Positions 45,413-58,052 of a stretch of 64,000 nucleotides of DNA are shown piece by piece. Each line of letters starts with the position of its first letter. Positions within the stretch are counted from its first letter, which is position 1. The notes below the pieces were generated by a model, which was not told where the DNA came from, did no database searches, and was given only the letters and a program-made list of their open reading frames with translations. The stretch is taken from NCBI RefSeq assembly GCF_031143425.1, contig NC_090450.1, forward strand, positions 218,313,442 to 218,377,441, given 5' to 3'. Position numbers and translations under genes: made by a program. This stretch comes from Pleurodeles waltl (lineage: Eukaryota; Chordata; Amphibia; Caudata; Salamandridae).

Positions 45413-46240
45413 CTTGTTTTCACGTCCGGCTGAGATGTCCCCCCTCCTCCTGAGGTGCCTGCCTATATGCCAACTGATGCTCCTGCAGTGTTCTCTCCGT
45501 ATTGGTGCAGGGATCGAGTGGAGCCTTGGACTTTGCCCTCTGGCCATGTGGCCCCTGTGAAATGTGGACTGTGCAGTGTCCCTTTTTTGGACATTTGTAC
45601 ATATCTGTTGCATTGCCACATCAGCTTATTATTTTTGATGTTGATCTTATTACAATCACTTTAGTCAATTCCTATTGTCCTTGCATTATTCAGCCAATTT
45701 TCAGGGATAAATTGTTTTCTTGTGAAGCTGGTTGTGTGTAGGGCGTGTGTGTGTCAGGGGTGTGTGTGGTGCGTGTGTGTGTCACTGTCGTTTTCCTCCC
45801 CCTCTCCCTTGTGAGCTAGGCGGCTGTACTCACCGTCTTCGTCTTCACCGGCGTTGGTGTTTGTGGTGAAGCATGACATAGAATATCATCAGAAAGACTT
45901 GCAATTCTGGTTCCATGGAGGCGTGGTTCTTCCCTGTGTCTCCAATGGTGAGTCCTTTGACTTGTGAGCACTGTTTCCACCAGGCTTTTGTTGGCGTTGG
46001 TACCACCCTGGAAAAGGTGGCGGTTTGCCATGTCATAATATGGTGGGCGGTACTTTGCCTTCCGCCTGGCTGTTGGTGGCTACCGCTGTGGTCACTGTTG
46101 CTTCCTCCCTAGCGGTGGTTGTGGTACATTGTCTGTCTTTCGGAGATATCACCACCCTGGTCATAATTTGGTGGGACTTCCAGCCTGTTGGTGGTAATTC
46201 CACCACTTTATCACCAACCGCCAGGGTTGTAATGAGGGCC

Positions 46241-46900
46241 TACGTATGTTGGGTACACTGGATGGCAGATGCATGGACTAGTAGGTGTGATATTGCAGCC
46301 AATGTGACAGATCCATTGATAATAGGGGAAGCACATGGTAAATGAGGGTTTTGAAGGCAGGACGGATTCCCTAGGCCATTCCCCCAATTAGCCCAGTGCA
46401 CTCATGGGAAGACCCTGAGACTCAAACTAATTATACAAAATGTATGCAATTATAACTAGATATTTATTCTAAAAACAATTTACTTAAAAACAACTAAAAC
46501 CTACCCTATCCTAAACTAACCTCTACTAACTATACTTATCAAACAACTACATCTATCTAACATACGCTAAACTTGTCTTAATTTACACATGAAATACCAC
46601 ACTCTAAGCATTGGGCCATACACCCCTAACGAAGCAAGATACAAGTAGAACAACAAATACTATAACTACACATGTTCTACCTTATCCTATGGCCTAAACA
46701 AATAGATATTTTTTTGTATTTTTTTATTTTATAATTTTGTTTTTATTAAACACATATTTACCCCAACATGAACCCCCACCCAATTACCACCCAATAAAAA
46801 CATAAGAATTAAACCCCCCAACCATACTTATCCTTACTAATGCCTACCCTACACTAACGTAACACTAACTTCATAAAACCCAACCTAAAATATATCACAA
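46241..46900. other. AT-rich, low-complexity flank
   Basis: No gene is visible. The plus strand is poor in G and rich in CTAA and CCTACC words from about 46440 to 46880. TTTTTATT near 46740 gives AATAAAAA on the minus strand, which could end the minus-strand frame described next. Confidence 0.4.
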
Positions 46901-46902
46901 CT

Positions 46903-47400
46903 TTAAAAGGGAGGGGAAAGAACTGGGAGGGAGTCCATAACTTTGCAACGTGCACTGAACTTCTTGATCTTCTTTGTGATAAAATTTAGCATTTTGCAGT
47001 TGTTCACCGACTCCTCCTCCAAGTTATCCAACCAATGGAGGATTAGGTCCAAGTCTCTGTGTAGGTCCAGTTCAAACTGGGATGGCCCAATGGCTAGTGG
47101 TGGCAAGACTGGTGCCTGTGTGGTGACTGGTGCAGCAGATGTGGATGGGGGGAGTGGGTGCAGCTGGGAGCCCCTGCATCCTTGAGGAGCTTGCTCCATG
47201 CTTTTCCTTGGGTGGCTGTGTGGGTTCCCTGTGTGGAAATGCCCACCATTCTCCTGAAGCTTTTTCTGCTCTAAACCAGTGAGCCATGAGGTGGTATCCA
47301 GATTCCACTTCTAGGAGGTGGCAGTACCGTTTGGTCCTCTGTGTGAACTGCCTACTCTATTCATTAGTCATGTTGGCAGCTGTTATATGAGGACAAGCAA
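46903..47400 (-). pseudogene. Unknown ORF of the second Harbinger lineage
   Basis: Reading from about 47384: MTNE, a stop, then SRQFTQRTKRYCHLLEVESG, YHLMAHWFRAEKASGEWWAF and PTQPPKEK. After a frameshift near 47190 come SAAPVTTQAPVLPP and FELDLHRDLDLILHWLDNLE, then a Lys-rich helical end. The composition (N-terminal block, Pro/Thr linker, amphipathic helix) resembles the C-terminal parts of Harbinger accessory proteins, but I do not recognise the family. It may be a third gene of the lineage-2 element, on the same strand as its transposase exon at 54724. Confidence 0.45.
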
Positions 47401-48879
47401 CCATCAGTTTCAGCATTGGTGAAGTATGTACAGATTTGTAACTTACGCTGCTACAACTAATTACACATACAGTCCTACACATATTACTCAAAAACTGACT
47501 TGCTCCTCATCTGCGTCTATATCCAACCATACATCACCAGTATCTTGTACATGTCAGGGGGATGATTGCAATCCATTCTTAATCAAAAGGGGTCGGAGCT
47601 GATGGGAACTAATAATAGTCTGATCAACATCACCCTCATCTACACTATTAGCATCACATGTTTCTACAAGTTTGGCTTTCCAGTCTCCCTGGGCATGAGG
47701 GGAGTTGGGCATGCAATCCATCAGCTCAATGCCACTGGTGATACATCAAGGCCTGGGCACTCATCATGGAGTGACAGTGTGGGCCATTTGTTAGGGGGCT
47801 GACAACTACAAAGCTGGTATTCCAAGGTTTATTGCATCTACATTCATGTGTCCAGGTGTAATATCTGGCTTGAGTCTACTTTACAAGGGTCCACTGCATT
47901 TTCCATGCTGTAGCCATATGTACAACTGATGCTATCATGCCATGAGAAAGGTTGGGAAAAGCCTGAGCTGCACATCACAGTTGTTAAGACATTACTGCAT
48001 TGAAGCCCCCACCCTGTGCTATGTAGTCCTACATGTGTAAAGCAACACACACAAGGTGGCTGTGTGGATGCCCCAAAGCCCACAGTTATTGAGGCACTGC
48101 TTTGGGTGCTGCAGTTGTATCCAGAAGTAGCTTACATCATTAGCACATACATTTCAGAAATCCTCACAGCACCAGCTACACACACAGCATTCCCTTCTCA
48201 TGCATCTGTGATGTGACCTATATCAGTCACAATTCTCATGGTGGCTGCACCATATTGTGAAATCTGCAGACATCTGGTTTTAGGAGATTAATCAATTTTT
48301 GCCTGAAACACCTGGAGTGGAGTTGTCCATGCATTGTGTACAATGTGACTGCAGTTCTGCACATTATGGCTCCTTGCTGTACTACTACCTCCCTACCTAC
48401 CTATTATAGCTGGAGGGGACTGAGGCACCTGTGGTGTGTATCTGTCTCCTACTCAATTCCCCTAGAGACAACTGCAATTAGAACCCTACATCTGTGCCAT
48501 CTTGTCAACAAGTGTAAGCTATGTGTGGCACAGATAGCTGGTAATTGTGCTGTGACAAGGTAGTTTTCAACAGGCATGCTATGTACATATACAGCTGGCC
48601 TGTGACCTATGATGGTATACATCCATAAATATGTGCTCAGCCATTACCGTTCCTGTTCCACACAAATCCATGCCAGCACATGTTGGTCCTTGAACTACAT
48701 GCAAGCTAATCTCATTGCACAACCTCACATCAAACATGAAGTGAAAATGACGGAGCACCATGCTGCTGAACAATTTGCAGCACAGCACTCTGCCATGTTC
48801 ACAACACAGGAATGGGTGGTATTGAATAGAATACGGTGCATCACAGTGCTGTCACCTACACCGGCGCTAATTTTGCTTC
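47401..48879. other. No recognisable feature
   Basis: I see no domain, repeat boundary or RNA gene here. Open frames are short and without family resemblance. It may be non-coding interior of the second Harbinger lineage. Confidence 0.35.
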
Positions 48880-49330
48880 CAACCTTCAATCGAGCCACCC
48901 TTGCCCCATGGTGCACAGATGGCTGCATTGAGGGGAGATTGTTTTTGTGTAGGAAGGGATACCTTCCTACACAAACATAAACTTCAAAGGGTTATTACAA
49001 TTTTGATGTGTGCTGCCGAATGCAGCACCCATTGAAAAATCTGAAATGGAGGATACAAAAAATAGTCTTCTTCATTGTGCCCTGCTAACACCACCCCTTG
49101 GGGTGTTGTCAGATTATGGCAGTGCCTCTGGTTTATGAAAATGTGTTATTCTGGGGCAGCGTCTAATTGCTGTGTGCCACAGCAACACCCATTGCATGCT
49201 CCTTCCAGGCAAAGTTATGTGTGTGAAGGGGCTGAATTTACAAAGTAATGTGAAGCCACAAAATGTGGCTTCACCCCACCTTGTCTACATGGTGCAGGGC
49301 ATAGTGCCCCCGGAGCCTCACAAAAAGTGA
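48880..49330. repeat. Dispersed repeat, copy 2, with a perfect hairpin
   Basis: It contains TTGTGTAGGAAGG and CCTTCCTACACAA, perfect 13-bp arms around GATA (about 48937-48965). Its ordered words match 36930-37320. It has no coding content. It is probably a MITE of unknown superfamily. Confidence 0.5.
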
Positions 49331-50517
49331 AGCTCAGGGTGCGCTTGGCACTTTTACATATGACCCATGATGTCACCATCCATCCTCCTATGATATCTGT
49401 TCATTGGTCAGGCAAAACATCTGTCATGACATTTCACACTTCTGACTGACTCACACCAAGCCGTGGATTAACTAACAGGACGCACAATATGACACTTACA
49501 GGATACATCGGGATCTTCAAATCTCGACACCTCTCCTATGGTGTATGGGCAGGTTCACCTGTAAGACGTGAATAGTAAACATTGCTTAGTGTAAATGCAA
49601 AGTTTCTGTAAAAGGACAACCTAGTTCAGAGTAAACTTGTGAGGAAGTAATCAGAGTAAAAGATCAGTGAAACTGACAAACAACCATGATAACTCAATCA
49701 CAAATATTCTTAGATGAGGTAGACCTACACATCTACAAACCATCACTGTCCATGACACTCCTGTGGTGCATTTCACTGCACCATTTACACATGACAATGT
49801 CATGCAGCTGTCTGTTAGCACAACACCTCCATGACCATATGGGGCAGCTTGATCATGTATATTCCGCTTGAGGGTAATGCTATGGTTGTTGCAGTGGCTG
49901 GCCCATTATCACACCCATAGCGTTTCAGCCAGCATCAGATGTAGTATACATCTATATCACTATCATAGCTAACTGGCAAACTGCTACCCTGGGGTTGTGT
50001 GGGTATTCCAAGGTGTAGAGTAACGGCATTATACATCCTTCAGTGAAGTAAGTGAAATGTGTGTGCTATCACAAAGCAGACACACTTTAAAAACTACAAT
50101 GGCAGTAGACTCATGTGAAGATTGTTGGACCTACTTGCACATTGACTGAATTAAAACATGGTTGTTTTGCCGATAGTGTGTGGCCTGCCATTGTTGCCAT
50201 GTTAATCCAGTGAGGGATAAGTACATGGGCATAGAAATATGGCTTCACACAGACACACTTGCTCAGTGGTCAGAGGATGCATCTTGTGTTGCAGGTTAGT
50301 CAGTGATGTGCCAGTGAAGAGCAGCAGGCCACTGGAACAGACTCAGCACATGTGTGTGGTCATGGAGATCGTATAGGCTGTCTGTGATACACAATGCACA
50401 GGAAAATTGAACTGAAAGTAGTCTTTTTGGGACACCCTTTAATGGCAGTTTCATGGTGTAGGCATCATTCCTAGCTGCTCATTTAAAAGGTATACAATAC
50501 ATGCATCCCTACACTTT
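49331..50517. other. No recognisable feature
   Basis: Unremarkable sequence without coding or repeat signatures that I can name. Confidence 0.35.
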
Positions 50518-51044
50518 GGGCCATATATAGGAAAAGTTCACCGCACTTACTGCAGCTCCACTTTTATTTTGCTTCTTAGCACACTCCTAATGCCACCATG
50601 TGTGCGCTGTGTTCATTACATAGCACACCATGGTGGTAGTTAGGGGAAACAGCGTCAAAATGTTTGCCAGTAGTCCAGCACTTTGCAGGACTAGCGTTGA
50701 CGCTAGTCCTGCAAAGCACCCAGAGGCCCATTCATTATTATGGGGCCTATTTTAATACCTGCAAAGAGCAGGCTTAAAAAATGCCACTAAAAATGGGGCG
50801 AAGGAATCTCATTGATTCCTTTGCACAATTTTGAAGGCCCCTTTGCGCCGGAACGGCCCCCTTGCATACATTGTGCCTGGCACAGCCAAAATGTGCGTCA
50901 AGGCTTTACAAAATGGTGCAATGCATGCATTGAGCAACTTTATAAAGTCAACATGGGGAAAATGGCATGTTTGCGCTGCCTTACCGTAAAAAAATGACAC
51001 CATGGCAGTGCAAAGGTTGCACTAGGGGCTCTTAATTATGCCCC
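50518..51044. mobile_element. MITE with TIRs and a long internal palindrome
   Basis: The left end GGGCCATATATAGGA and the complement of the right end, GGGGCATAATTAAGA, match at 11 of 15 positions. TTT flanks both sides (50515-50517 and 51045-51047). Inside, about 20-bp arms around CTTTGCAGGACTAGCGT form a palindrome with a 2-nt centre. The end resembles that of the repeat at 11567. No transposase is present. Confidence 0.6.
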
Positions 51045-54000
51045 TTTATGATGTTTATGCAGGGTGCATCATACATGGGTCGTGCATTGGCTGAATTGTT
51101 GTACATTTGAACTGCAGGCCTCAAGTGGCGCAGAGACTCTTCATACAGGTTGCATACAACGTGTTCCCCACCACTGCATGCAGCACTCAAACTTATCTGC
51201 AAATATGATTCAAATGCTAAATGCAGGTGATTGTATGGCTCTCCTGTTCATCAGGAGAAATCCTTCCCATCCTACCTTTACCAGACATCCCCAATGGGGG
51301 AAGGACTCCACCCAAAACCAAAAAAGAAAAAAAAAACTTAGCCCAAACAACTAGCCCAAACTACCCCAATAACTAATCTACCCCAGACAAACACCCCACA
51401 ATACAGTGACCAAAACTGTACAATTTCTATACAAAATACAACTAAATGAACAATTTAGGCACCAAAAACACAGGACACAGCACAAGGGACACAACAAAAC
51501 TGCCAAACACACCACAAATCCAACAGCACCTTCAAAACACAACCACACACAGTCACAGGGGAAATGACTGTAAAGTGAAAGTGAAACTACACTCACTGTA
51601 CCATGCTTGCAGGCAAGATGTCCTCGTACATCACTTCCTGGGTGTGTGCATCATGTTTTTCCTCATGCGTCTTTTTATTGACACATGAGAGTCATGCATT
51701 ATTTTCCATGTGTGCTATCTGTGTACTTATGTGTATGAATTTAAAATAGTAGGTGAACTACATAGTTATGTCTGGATAACACATACCTACAAATGAATAG
51801 GCCTGTCTCCAACACATGCTAAACCATGTGTCAGCCATTACATTTTGTACTTAGAGTATGCAGTGGACTTGGACCGCAATGAAATCATCCATCCCCTGGA
51901 CGGTTAAGTGTACACGTGTGTTGACTCACTGGTGTATTATTTTATTTAACTTGTTGTTGGTCAGCTACACGTGTGCCATGTGGTTCCCCATGCATCTTAG
52001 TTGCTGCAGATGTTATGAACATGTATGTTGGTGAACTATGCTATATGCCATGTGTCTGTATAGACATGTGTTGTGTAATTTCTGTAATACATCACAACAT
52101 TGCTGTGTCAAGGGGATGTGCAAGCTCACATTGTTATCTCCCTGCATAGACAGAAGTTGTCTTTTTACTATTGCTTAGGTTGTCACATCACTGGCACCTA
52201 TATTTCTGTATGTCACAACACACATGATAAGAAAAGTTTTATTCTCATAGTTTTTTTTATACCTATGCCGTAATGTTTGTGCTAGGTTAGCTTTTGTACT
52301 GAATCCATACACATTACCATGTCTGGCCCATTATGGTGGTATATGTGTGCAGAGATCTTTGGTGTATGTGTGCCTGCCTCTAAATGGATACTCAGATTTG
52401 TCAACATCATGTTTGTCATGACTGTTACATACAATGCCATACCACTGTGTTGCTGTGTTGCAGTGTGGCATAGATGGCAGCCCTACTCATCTTCATCACT
52501 GTGTGAGTTTGTATGGCAACACAAACCTATGGTTGCATGTGGAGGGGCAGGTTAATGGTGCTCCACTTTACTCTGCCCCGTGCACATGCATCAAGCATCT
52601 GACATTTTCATACCCTGGTGTAGTCAGAGCAGTGGGGTATGGGTTTATTGAGCTGGGATCTCTACCATTTATGGTAGCTATTTTCCAGCCTGTGCACACT
52701 CCCTAGTAGATGGAGACAGGGTCAAATGTGGTAATACAGACCTGGATGTAATGATTTACTATGCAGTACTTGATGTCAGCCTTCCCCTCTCAGGTATAGA
52801 GATCGTGTGCTTACACATGTAGGACATGTATAGACTTTAGAAGTCCAAAGTTGTGTCCATGTGCAGCTTGCTTAGGAGTTGTATAACTGTAGTGGCATCA
52901 AGGTTGGACACATGGCATGGTACAGATGGTATGTGACTGTCTCCCGTTCTAGTACCATGCAAAGGCCAATTACCATGGTATGCTACTGGCTAAGATGTCT
53001 GGGTCATGTACGGACGAGGTCACCCTCTCTGTACATATGTGAAAGTTTCACATGTAGGCATTGATGTCTTGCAGTGTCTGGTTTGGAGCATGTCTGTTCA
53101 TTATACTTTTTTTCAGGCATTACTGGTAAGGCATGTATTTTGTCCTCCATTGCTCGCAGTCTTTTGGCTGCTAGCACTTTGTACACATCTACAAAAATAC
53201 TGTCTGGTGATATAGGGACAGGATCTAACATGTGACTTGTGTAATGTGGAGACATTCCCTTCTCCTACAACTGTCTCTTTGTAGTTACCGTCCCATTGGT
53301 GGTATTAGTAAGATGTTATGAGTGCCACGCACATGACATTACACATGCCACAGCACTTGTGTATTCTCCAACTGCATGGGTTGTTGTATTTGAAAGTTTC
53401 TGTGGGTATCTCAGAGCTGTCCATCTCCATCCTCCATTGAACATGGCTATGCAATTCTCCCTGCATCCCACAACCTAACTGACTCTTACCATGATTGAAT
53501 GATGTTGAGGTGTGTTATCATCTTACTCCTGTATTTATCCTTTGCCAGGTGCTACCGATATGGCTTGGTCTACTCCCACTCAGTGTGATGTAGGATCTCT
53601 GACAGTGCCGAACAATGCTGCACATATTAGCACATGCCACACCTGATTGTGATATGGTAGGGCAAGACATGTATGAGCTATTTAGTAACATTTGGAACCA
53701 TGCAAATGATCTGTCATGTAAGTGACAATGAGTGGGGTGTATTGCTATGTGCTGTGTAATGTTGTCATACAGAGCATACTGTGTAGACATGCAGACACAG
53801 GTCAATCATTGTGAATTAAGGCTTACCCGTTGCTCCCTAGGACGGACACCCATACATGATTCTTCCTATATTTATTAGTATTAGCAGTAGGCATGTGTAA
53901 CGAAAGTCAATTTGTGTGACAGGTGTGCATCCTATGTAGATAGGGAGTGCTACACACTCCAGTCAGACTATCATTTGACTGATGCATTGTCCTATTAAAG

Positions 54001-54723
54001 TTTAGAGATCCATACAATCTGTAATGTTTTTGTATATGGATTCAAAATCCCTAGCAGCTAAATTTCTCAGCCAACCCATTACACATTCCCCGGCCAATGT
54101 GGATGTGCCATACATAAATTACAGTCCACCATTTCAGAGTTGTGCCCAATGGTAGTGCCAGAACATATTCACATGTATACTCTATGCAGGCTCAGGTTCC
54201 AACATTGATTAAAATCCCTGGCCAATTAATGAAGGAGCATAGTTACCTTTGATGTCCCTCCCTTGACACACATGTACTGTGCAGGCAAAGCTACAATCAA
54301 ACAGAGTAGTGATAGGGTTCAGTTCTAACATTACTTAACATTCATTTCTTGACAGACCCTACCTTATGTGTGGCCCCATGCATACATCCTGTTAGGCATG
54401 GTGTTGTGGTGGTGAATGATCTATGAATTAGCACCTTGACCACATGATGGCACAATATATGTAGTGGTGCATGGATGTAAGCCTTAAGAAGTCACATGCC
54501 AGTGATTAGCAGGTCACTGAAATGTGAGATGGAGTCAGTAGTACCTCCTACATCAACATACTTGTAGTTTTTATGTTTCTGACATGCCCCTGAGGTTAGA
54601 GTCACATTCGAATGGTATATATATATATTGGACAATAAATAGACCAAGGAGAATGTGGTTAAATACAAATTTCATAGAGGTATTTACAAAGTTATGTTTT
54701 TAGTGACTAGGTATAAAAGTTCT
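51045..54723. other. No recognisable feature
   Basis: This 3.7-kb stretch shows no protein family, tandem array or terminal repeats that I can identify. There is a short TA run near 54618. It probably represents intron, spacer or old decayed DNA of the second Harbinger lineage. Confidence 0.35.
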
Positions 54724-55090
54724 CTAAAACAGCCTTCTGCGAACTCCAGCAGCTGTGTTTAGTTGTTCCCTGCTAAGGTTCTCAACACCATCATCCTCCT
54801 CCTCCTCCTTATTGTGAACATCAACTTGTCCATCACAGGGGACATTGTTTTTAATACAAATGTTGTGCAGGATAGCACATGCCAGTATTATCTTGCATAC
54901 GAGTGGGGGAGCATACAGGAGGATTCCTCCTGTCAAATCCAGACACCTGAACCTAGATTTGAAAAAGCCAAATGTCCTCTCCACCACATTGCGTGTATTC
55001 CTGTGTCCTTCATTGTAAGCACACTGTTCATTGGTTGTTAGATTTGCAAATGGTGTCATGACCCACAGCTGAATGCCATAACCTTGACAG
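54724..55090 (-). pseudogene. HARBI1-like transposase, second lineage, last exon
   Basis: On the minus strand an acceptor TCTTTGCAG precedes CTGTCAAGG. The exon reads CQGYGIQLWVMTPFANL, AYNEGHRNTRNVVERTFGFF, KSRFRCLDLTGGILLYAPP, VCKIILACAILHNICIKNN and an acidic tail to RRRLF. These are the C-terminal PIF/Harbinger transposase motifs including the TRNVVERTFG glutamate block. It is open over its whole length. Its residues differ strongly from the A-D transposase. Upstream exons were presumably separated by insertion of D or are lost. Confidence 0.78.
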
Positions 55091-55496
55091 CTGCAAAGAT
55101 AAGAGGGTAGAAATTGTAGGAAAGTCTTGAGAGGGATTTGGAATATACCATGGCAGTGGTTAGTTGTAGTTTGAATGGGGAATCAGAGGTGTTTGTGGTA
55201 CTGTGTATGTTCCTGGTCTTCTGATATGGTTTAATTTGACTGTGTTGATGTACATGACAATCTTGGGTACTGGAAGAACCTGTAATTGACCATCTGTATT
55301 CCAATACATATGCTCATCATGTATATAAAATATTATTGTGTAGTCCATAATTGTTGCAGTGTCATATTGTTAGATGGAGGCTATCAGCTCCTTGCAGCAC
55401 AATGGTGTCAGATGTGGAGACAGCATAGTAGCCCTATAAAGCCAGACTATTCCATTGATGTTACCATGTGGCATTACACATGCAGTGCAACACTCA
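55091..55496. other. Probable intron of the second-lineage transposase
   Basis: It lies upstream (minus strand) of the splice acceptor and shows no coding resemblance. Harbinger D begins immediately after. Confidence 0.4.
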
Positions 55497-55840
55497 GGCC
55501 CTCATTATGACATTGGCGGTAAATCCTGCTTACAGCCGTGGTGATGGCTGTCAAAATACCGCTGTGGTGGCAAATATTCATTCACCATATTATGACACAC
55601 ACACACACACCAATTCGACAGAATACTGCCACATGCACAAATCCGCCAGCCCAAAGGTCAGAGAGAAAGTGACGGTCCCAACCCCCATACCGTTACGCCA
55701 ACAAAACAACGCCAATCACATTATGACCCACGAATCACCACGGCGGACATTCAACAGCGGGAAACCATTGCTGTCAGAACGGACACCAACATACAAAACA
55801 AAACTACATTGGCCAATACATCACACCACACCCACAGCAC

Positions 55841-55847
55841 TATAAAA
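55841..55847 (+). promoter_or_regulatory. TATA box of SANT-A, copy D
   Basis: TATAAAA lies 189 bp before the ATG, with CCAAT about 28 bp upstream of it. Confidence 0.65.
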
Positions 55848-56029
55848 CACATACCTTCATAACCCACAACCCTTTATGAATAGAAATTATTGCCACCAGA
55901 CTGACGCCAAGACCGCTGTGACAACTAGACACACACACCACTTCCACTTATATATCCCTCACGCACCCCACAACACACACACCACCACATTACTCACATA
56001 CTCTCACCAACACACACCACACAACACCC

Positions 56030-57545
56030 ATGTCCCCACAAAGGCACCCCTGTTTCACTGATTAGGAGGTTAGGGTGATGGTGGAGGAAATAATCAGGGT
56101 AGAGCCACAGCTATTTGGAGCACAGGTACAGCAAATATCCATTGCAAGGAAGATGGAGTTATGGTGGAAAATCATGGACAGTGTGAACGCCTTGGGACAG
56201 CACCCAAGAACAAGGGACGATATCAGGAAGAGGTGGAATGACCTACGGAGGAAGGTATGTTCCATAGCAGCAAGGCACCAGCTCGCCATACAGAGGACTG
56301 GCAGTGGACCCCCACCTCCTCCCCACAGCTCACAGTTTGGGAGGAGCAAGTCTTGACAATACCGCATCCTGAGGGACACTGGTGAGTCAAGATTTAATAC
56401 TAATCAACCCCCATACCTGCATGCTATCTCACCCCCTCACCCTCACTCCCATCATTTCACTACATCCCACACACTGCACCTTCACATATGACTAACTCCA
56501 ATGCCAAGCACTGTATGTTATATCAATGCATGGACAGCCCTCCCAGCCCTGCATGGACACCCATCACCAAAGCATGCACAGCATAGGGAAACTAACAATC
56601 ACACAATACATCACCATACACAAGCAAAAGGTGGCAGGGCAACACCAATGATAGAGGGGAAGATAGGGATGTACAATATATCACAGACATGAAGCATAAA
56701 ACATCACTTACATCCCCACAGGTGCCCCAGCCAATGTCAGCAGAGAGGAGGTTCCAAGACGAGTCAGTCCCCCAACAGAAGATGCCCCCAGTGATGACAG
56801 TAACTCTGGACTTCAGGATCTGGACCAACAACCTGGCCCATTAGGGACCACTTGTCAGCCAGTCACCCCAGGCCACTCACAGGCCACCACAGAGCCTCCT
56901 CCGTCAGTATCTAACACCACAGCACCCACCCATCGTACCCACACCTCTGTCCCCAGGACACATCAATCAGCAGTTGTCACCTGTAGAGGGACCCCAGTCC
57001 ATATCTCATACCCAAGACAATTAGGGACCTGGGGGTCAGTGGCAGTGGGCAGACCGTTCAGGGGACAGAGGCACAGGCCAACAGGGACACTGGGAGGACT
57101 GTTGTGTGACAGGGGGAGGACAGGCCCAGGGAACCAATTCTCCAGGAGGCACTCTCCAAGATCCTGGGAGCCTACCAACGTTCCCAGTACACAATGGGAC
57201 AGATCCTTGACAATGTGCAGGAGAACAGGAAGCTGCAGGAGGGACAGTATCAGGGGATCAGGGAGGACTTGCAGGCCATTAACACCACTCTGTTCTCCAT
57301 AGCAGGGTTGCTGGCAGACATGGCCAACATCATGAGGGAGGCAACAGCACAGCAGCGGGCCCCTACCACTAGCCAGTCCATTGACCAGCCCTCCACTTCT
57401 TCTGCAGCTAGTGGGCAGGAGGCCTGCCACAGGACCCTCAGTCCACCAGCATCCCCTCCCCCAGCAGAAGGTGAACCACCCCTCAACATTACCTGCTAAC
57501 CAGACAGAAGACGGAGACACTTTCCAAGACTACAGACAGTAAATG
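56030..57545 (+). pseudogene. SANT-A, copy D
   Basis: Exon 1 is 56030-56381. It reads MSPQRHPCFTD, TAG in place of a Glu codon, then VRVMVEEIIRVEPQLFG, ISIARKMELW and DDIRKRWNDLRRK. One C is lost in the proline run, and about 30 bp are lost before the GTGAGT donor. Exon 2 begins at 56722 after CCCCACAG. Its later part is open from 57194: MGQILDNVQENRKLQEGQYQ and IREDLQAINTTLFSIAGLLA, then PSTSSAASGQEA and a frameshifted end. The polyadenylation hexamer is changed (AATAAC). Confidence 0.78.
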
Positions 57546-58052
57546 AGACTCTCCTGACTGTCCCCCATGTGCCCCACACAGTCACCTTGTCCTCTTTGAA
57601 ATGCCTTTGTTCCCCTTCCCATGGCCACTTGGACACTGGAACTGTGCTGCAAACAGACTGGAACAATACCCTGGACTTTCCTCCATCATCACCTCATTCC
57701 ATTGCACTTTCCCCTCAATTTCTTAGCACTACAATAACATCCTTGAACACAACTTGTCTACTAGTGTTTTATGTCTTGAAAATGTGCATTTATGGAAACA
57801 ATCACATCTAGTGCAAATGATCTGAACACTATGAGAGCATAAAAATAAGGACCTGTAGCTGTCTGTAGTCAGCACATCAATACGCAATTGTTATATCACC
57901 AACATCTGTAAAATGACAAGCCATATGTGACAGTAAGTTGAGATACAAAGGACGTTAATGGCATCATGCTACAGCCACTCAGAATAAACCAATAGTCATA
58001 GGAATGGTCAGTTGCTCTGTCTCACCTGTGTCACATTGGAAATATTGACGGA
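57546..58052. other. 3' flank of SANT-A, copy D
   Basis: This corresponds to the convergent 3' regions of SANT-A and transposase in A and C. The last codons of the transposase lie at its right end, where the stop is lost (TGA to TGT). Nothing else is visible. Confidence 0.5.

Larger units (their letters stand above)
41174..45916 (-). pseudogene. HARBI1-like transposase, copy C
   Basis: Exon 3 is 41174-41556 (383 nt), exon 2 is 41655-42244 and exon 1 is 45834-45916 (83 nt). Exon 1 reads MEPELQVFLMIFYVMLHHKH then TGA. Exon 2 holds VYRPLVDLATLDYRHIIITY, AQLEPDLISDIR, GVIDGTHIALV and VHDAFVLRNSSIPNV. Exon 3 holds DTGYPNLSWLLTP, AEERYNEAYGRTRRIIERT, LLKARFRCLRLTGGSLCYSP and VPFL, then TAG. The first Gly of GDTGYP is changed by a G-to-T at the splice junction. 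Further frameshifts lie in exon 2. The antisense SANT-B remnant lies in intron 1. Confidence 0.8.
38592..46240 (+). mobile_element. PIF/Harbinger transposon, copy C
   Basis: The left TIR GGCCCTCATTATGACCCTGG and right end TTGTAATGAGGGCC are well preserved. The flanks are TAT and TAC. Its 7.65 kb carry SANT-A (+), transposase (-) and SANT-B (+), in the order of A. It is shorter mainly because transposase intron 1 lost the SANT-B promoter and first exon between about 42260 and 42340. All three genes are broken. It lies just downstream of the second-lineage SANT gene. Confidence 0.87.

Noticed and set aside
44745..45420. CRISPR-like appearance of regular repeats
   Set aside because: The 82-bp units are contiguous without unique spacers, the context is a eukaryotic transposon and no Cas genes are present. 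It is a minisatellite.
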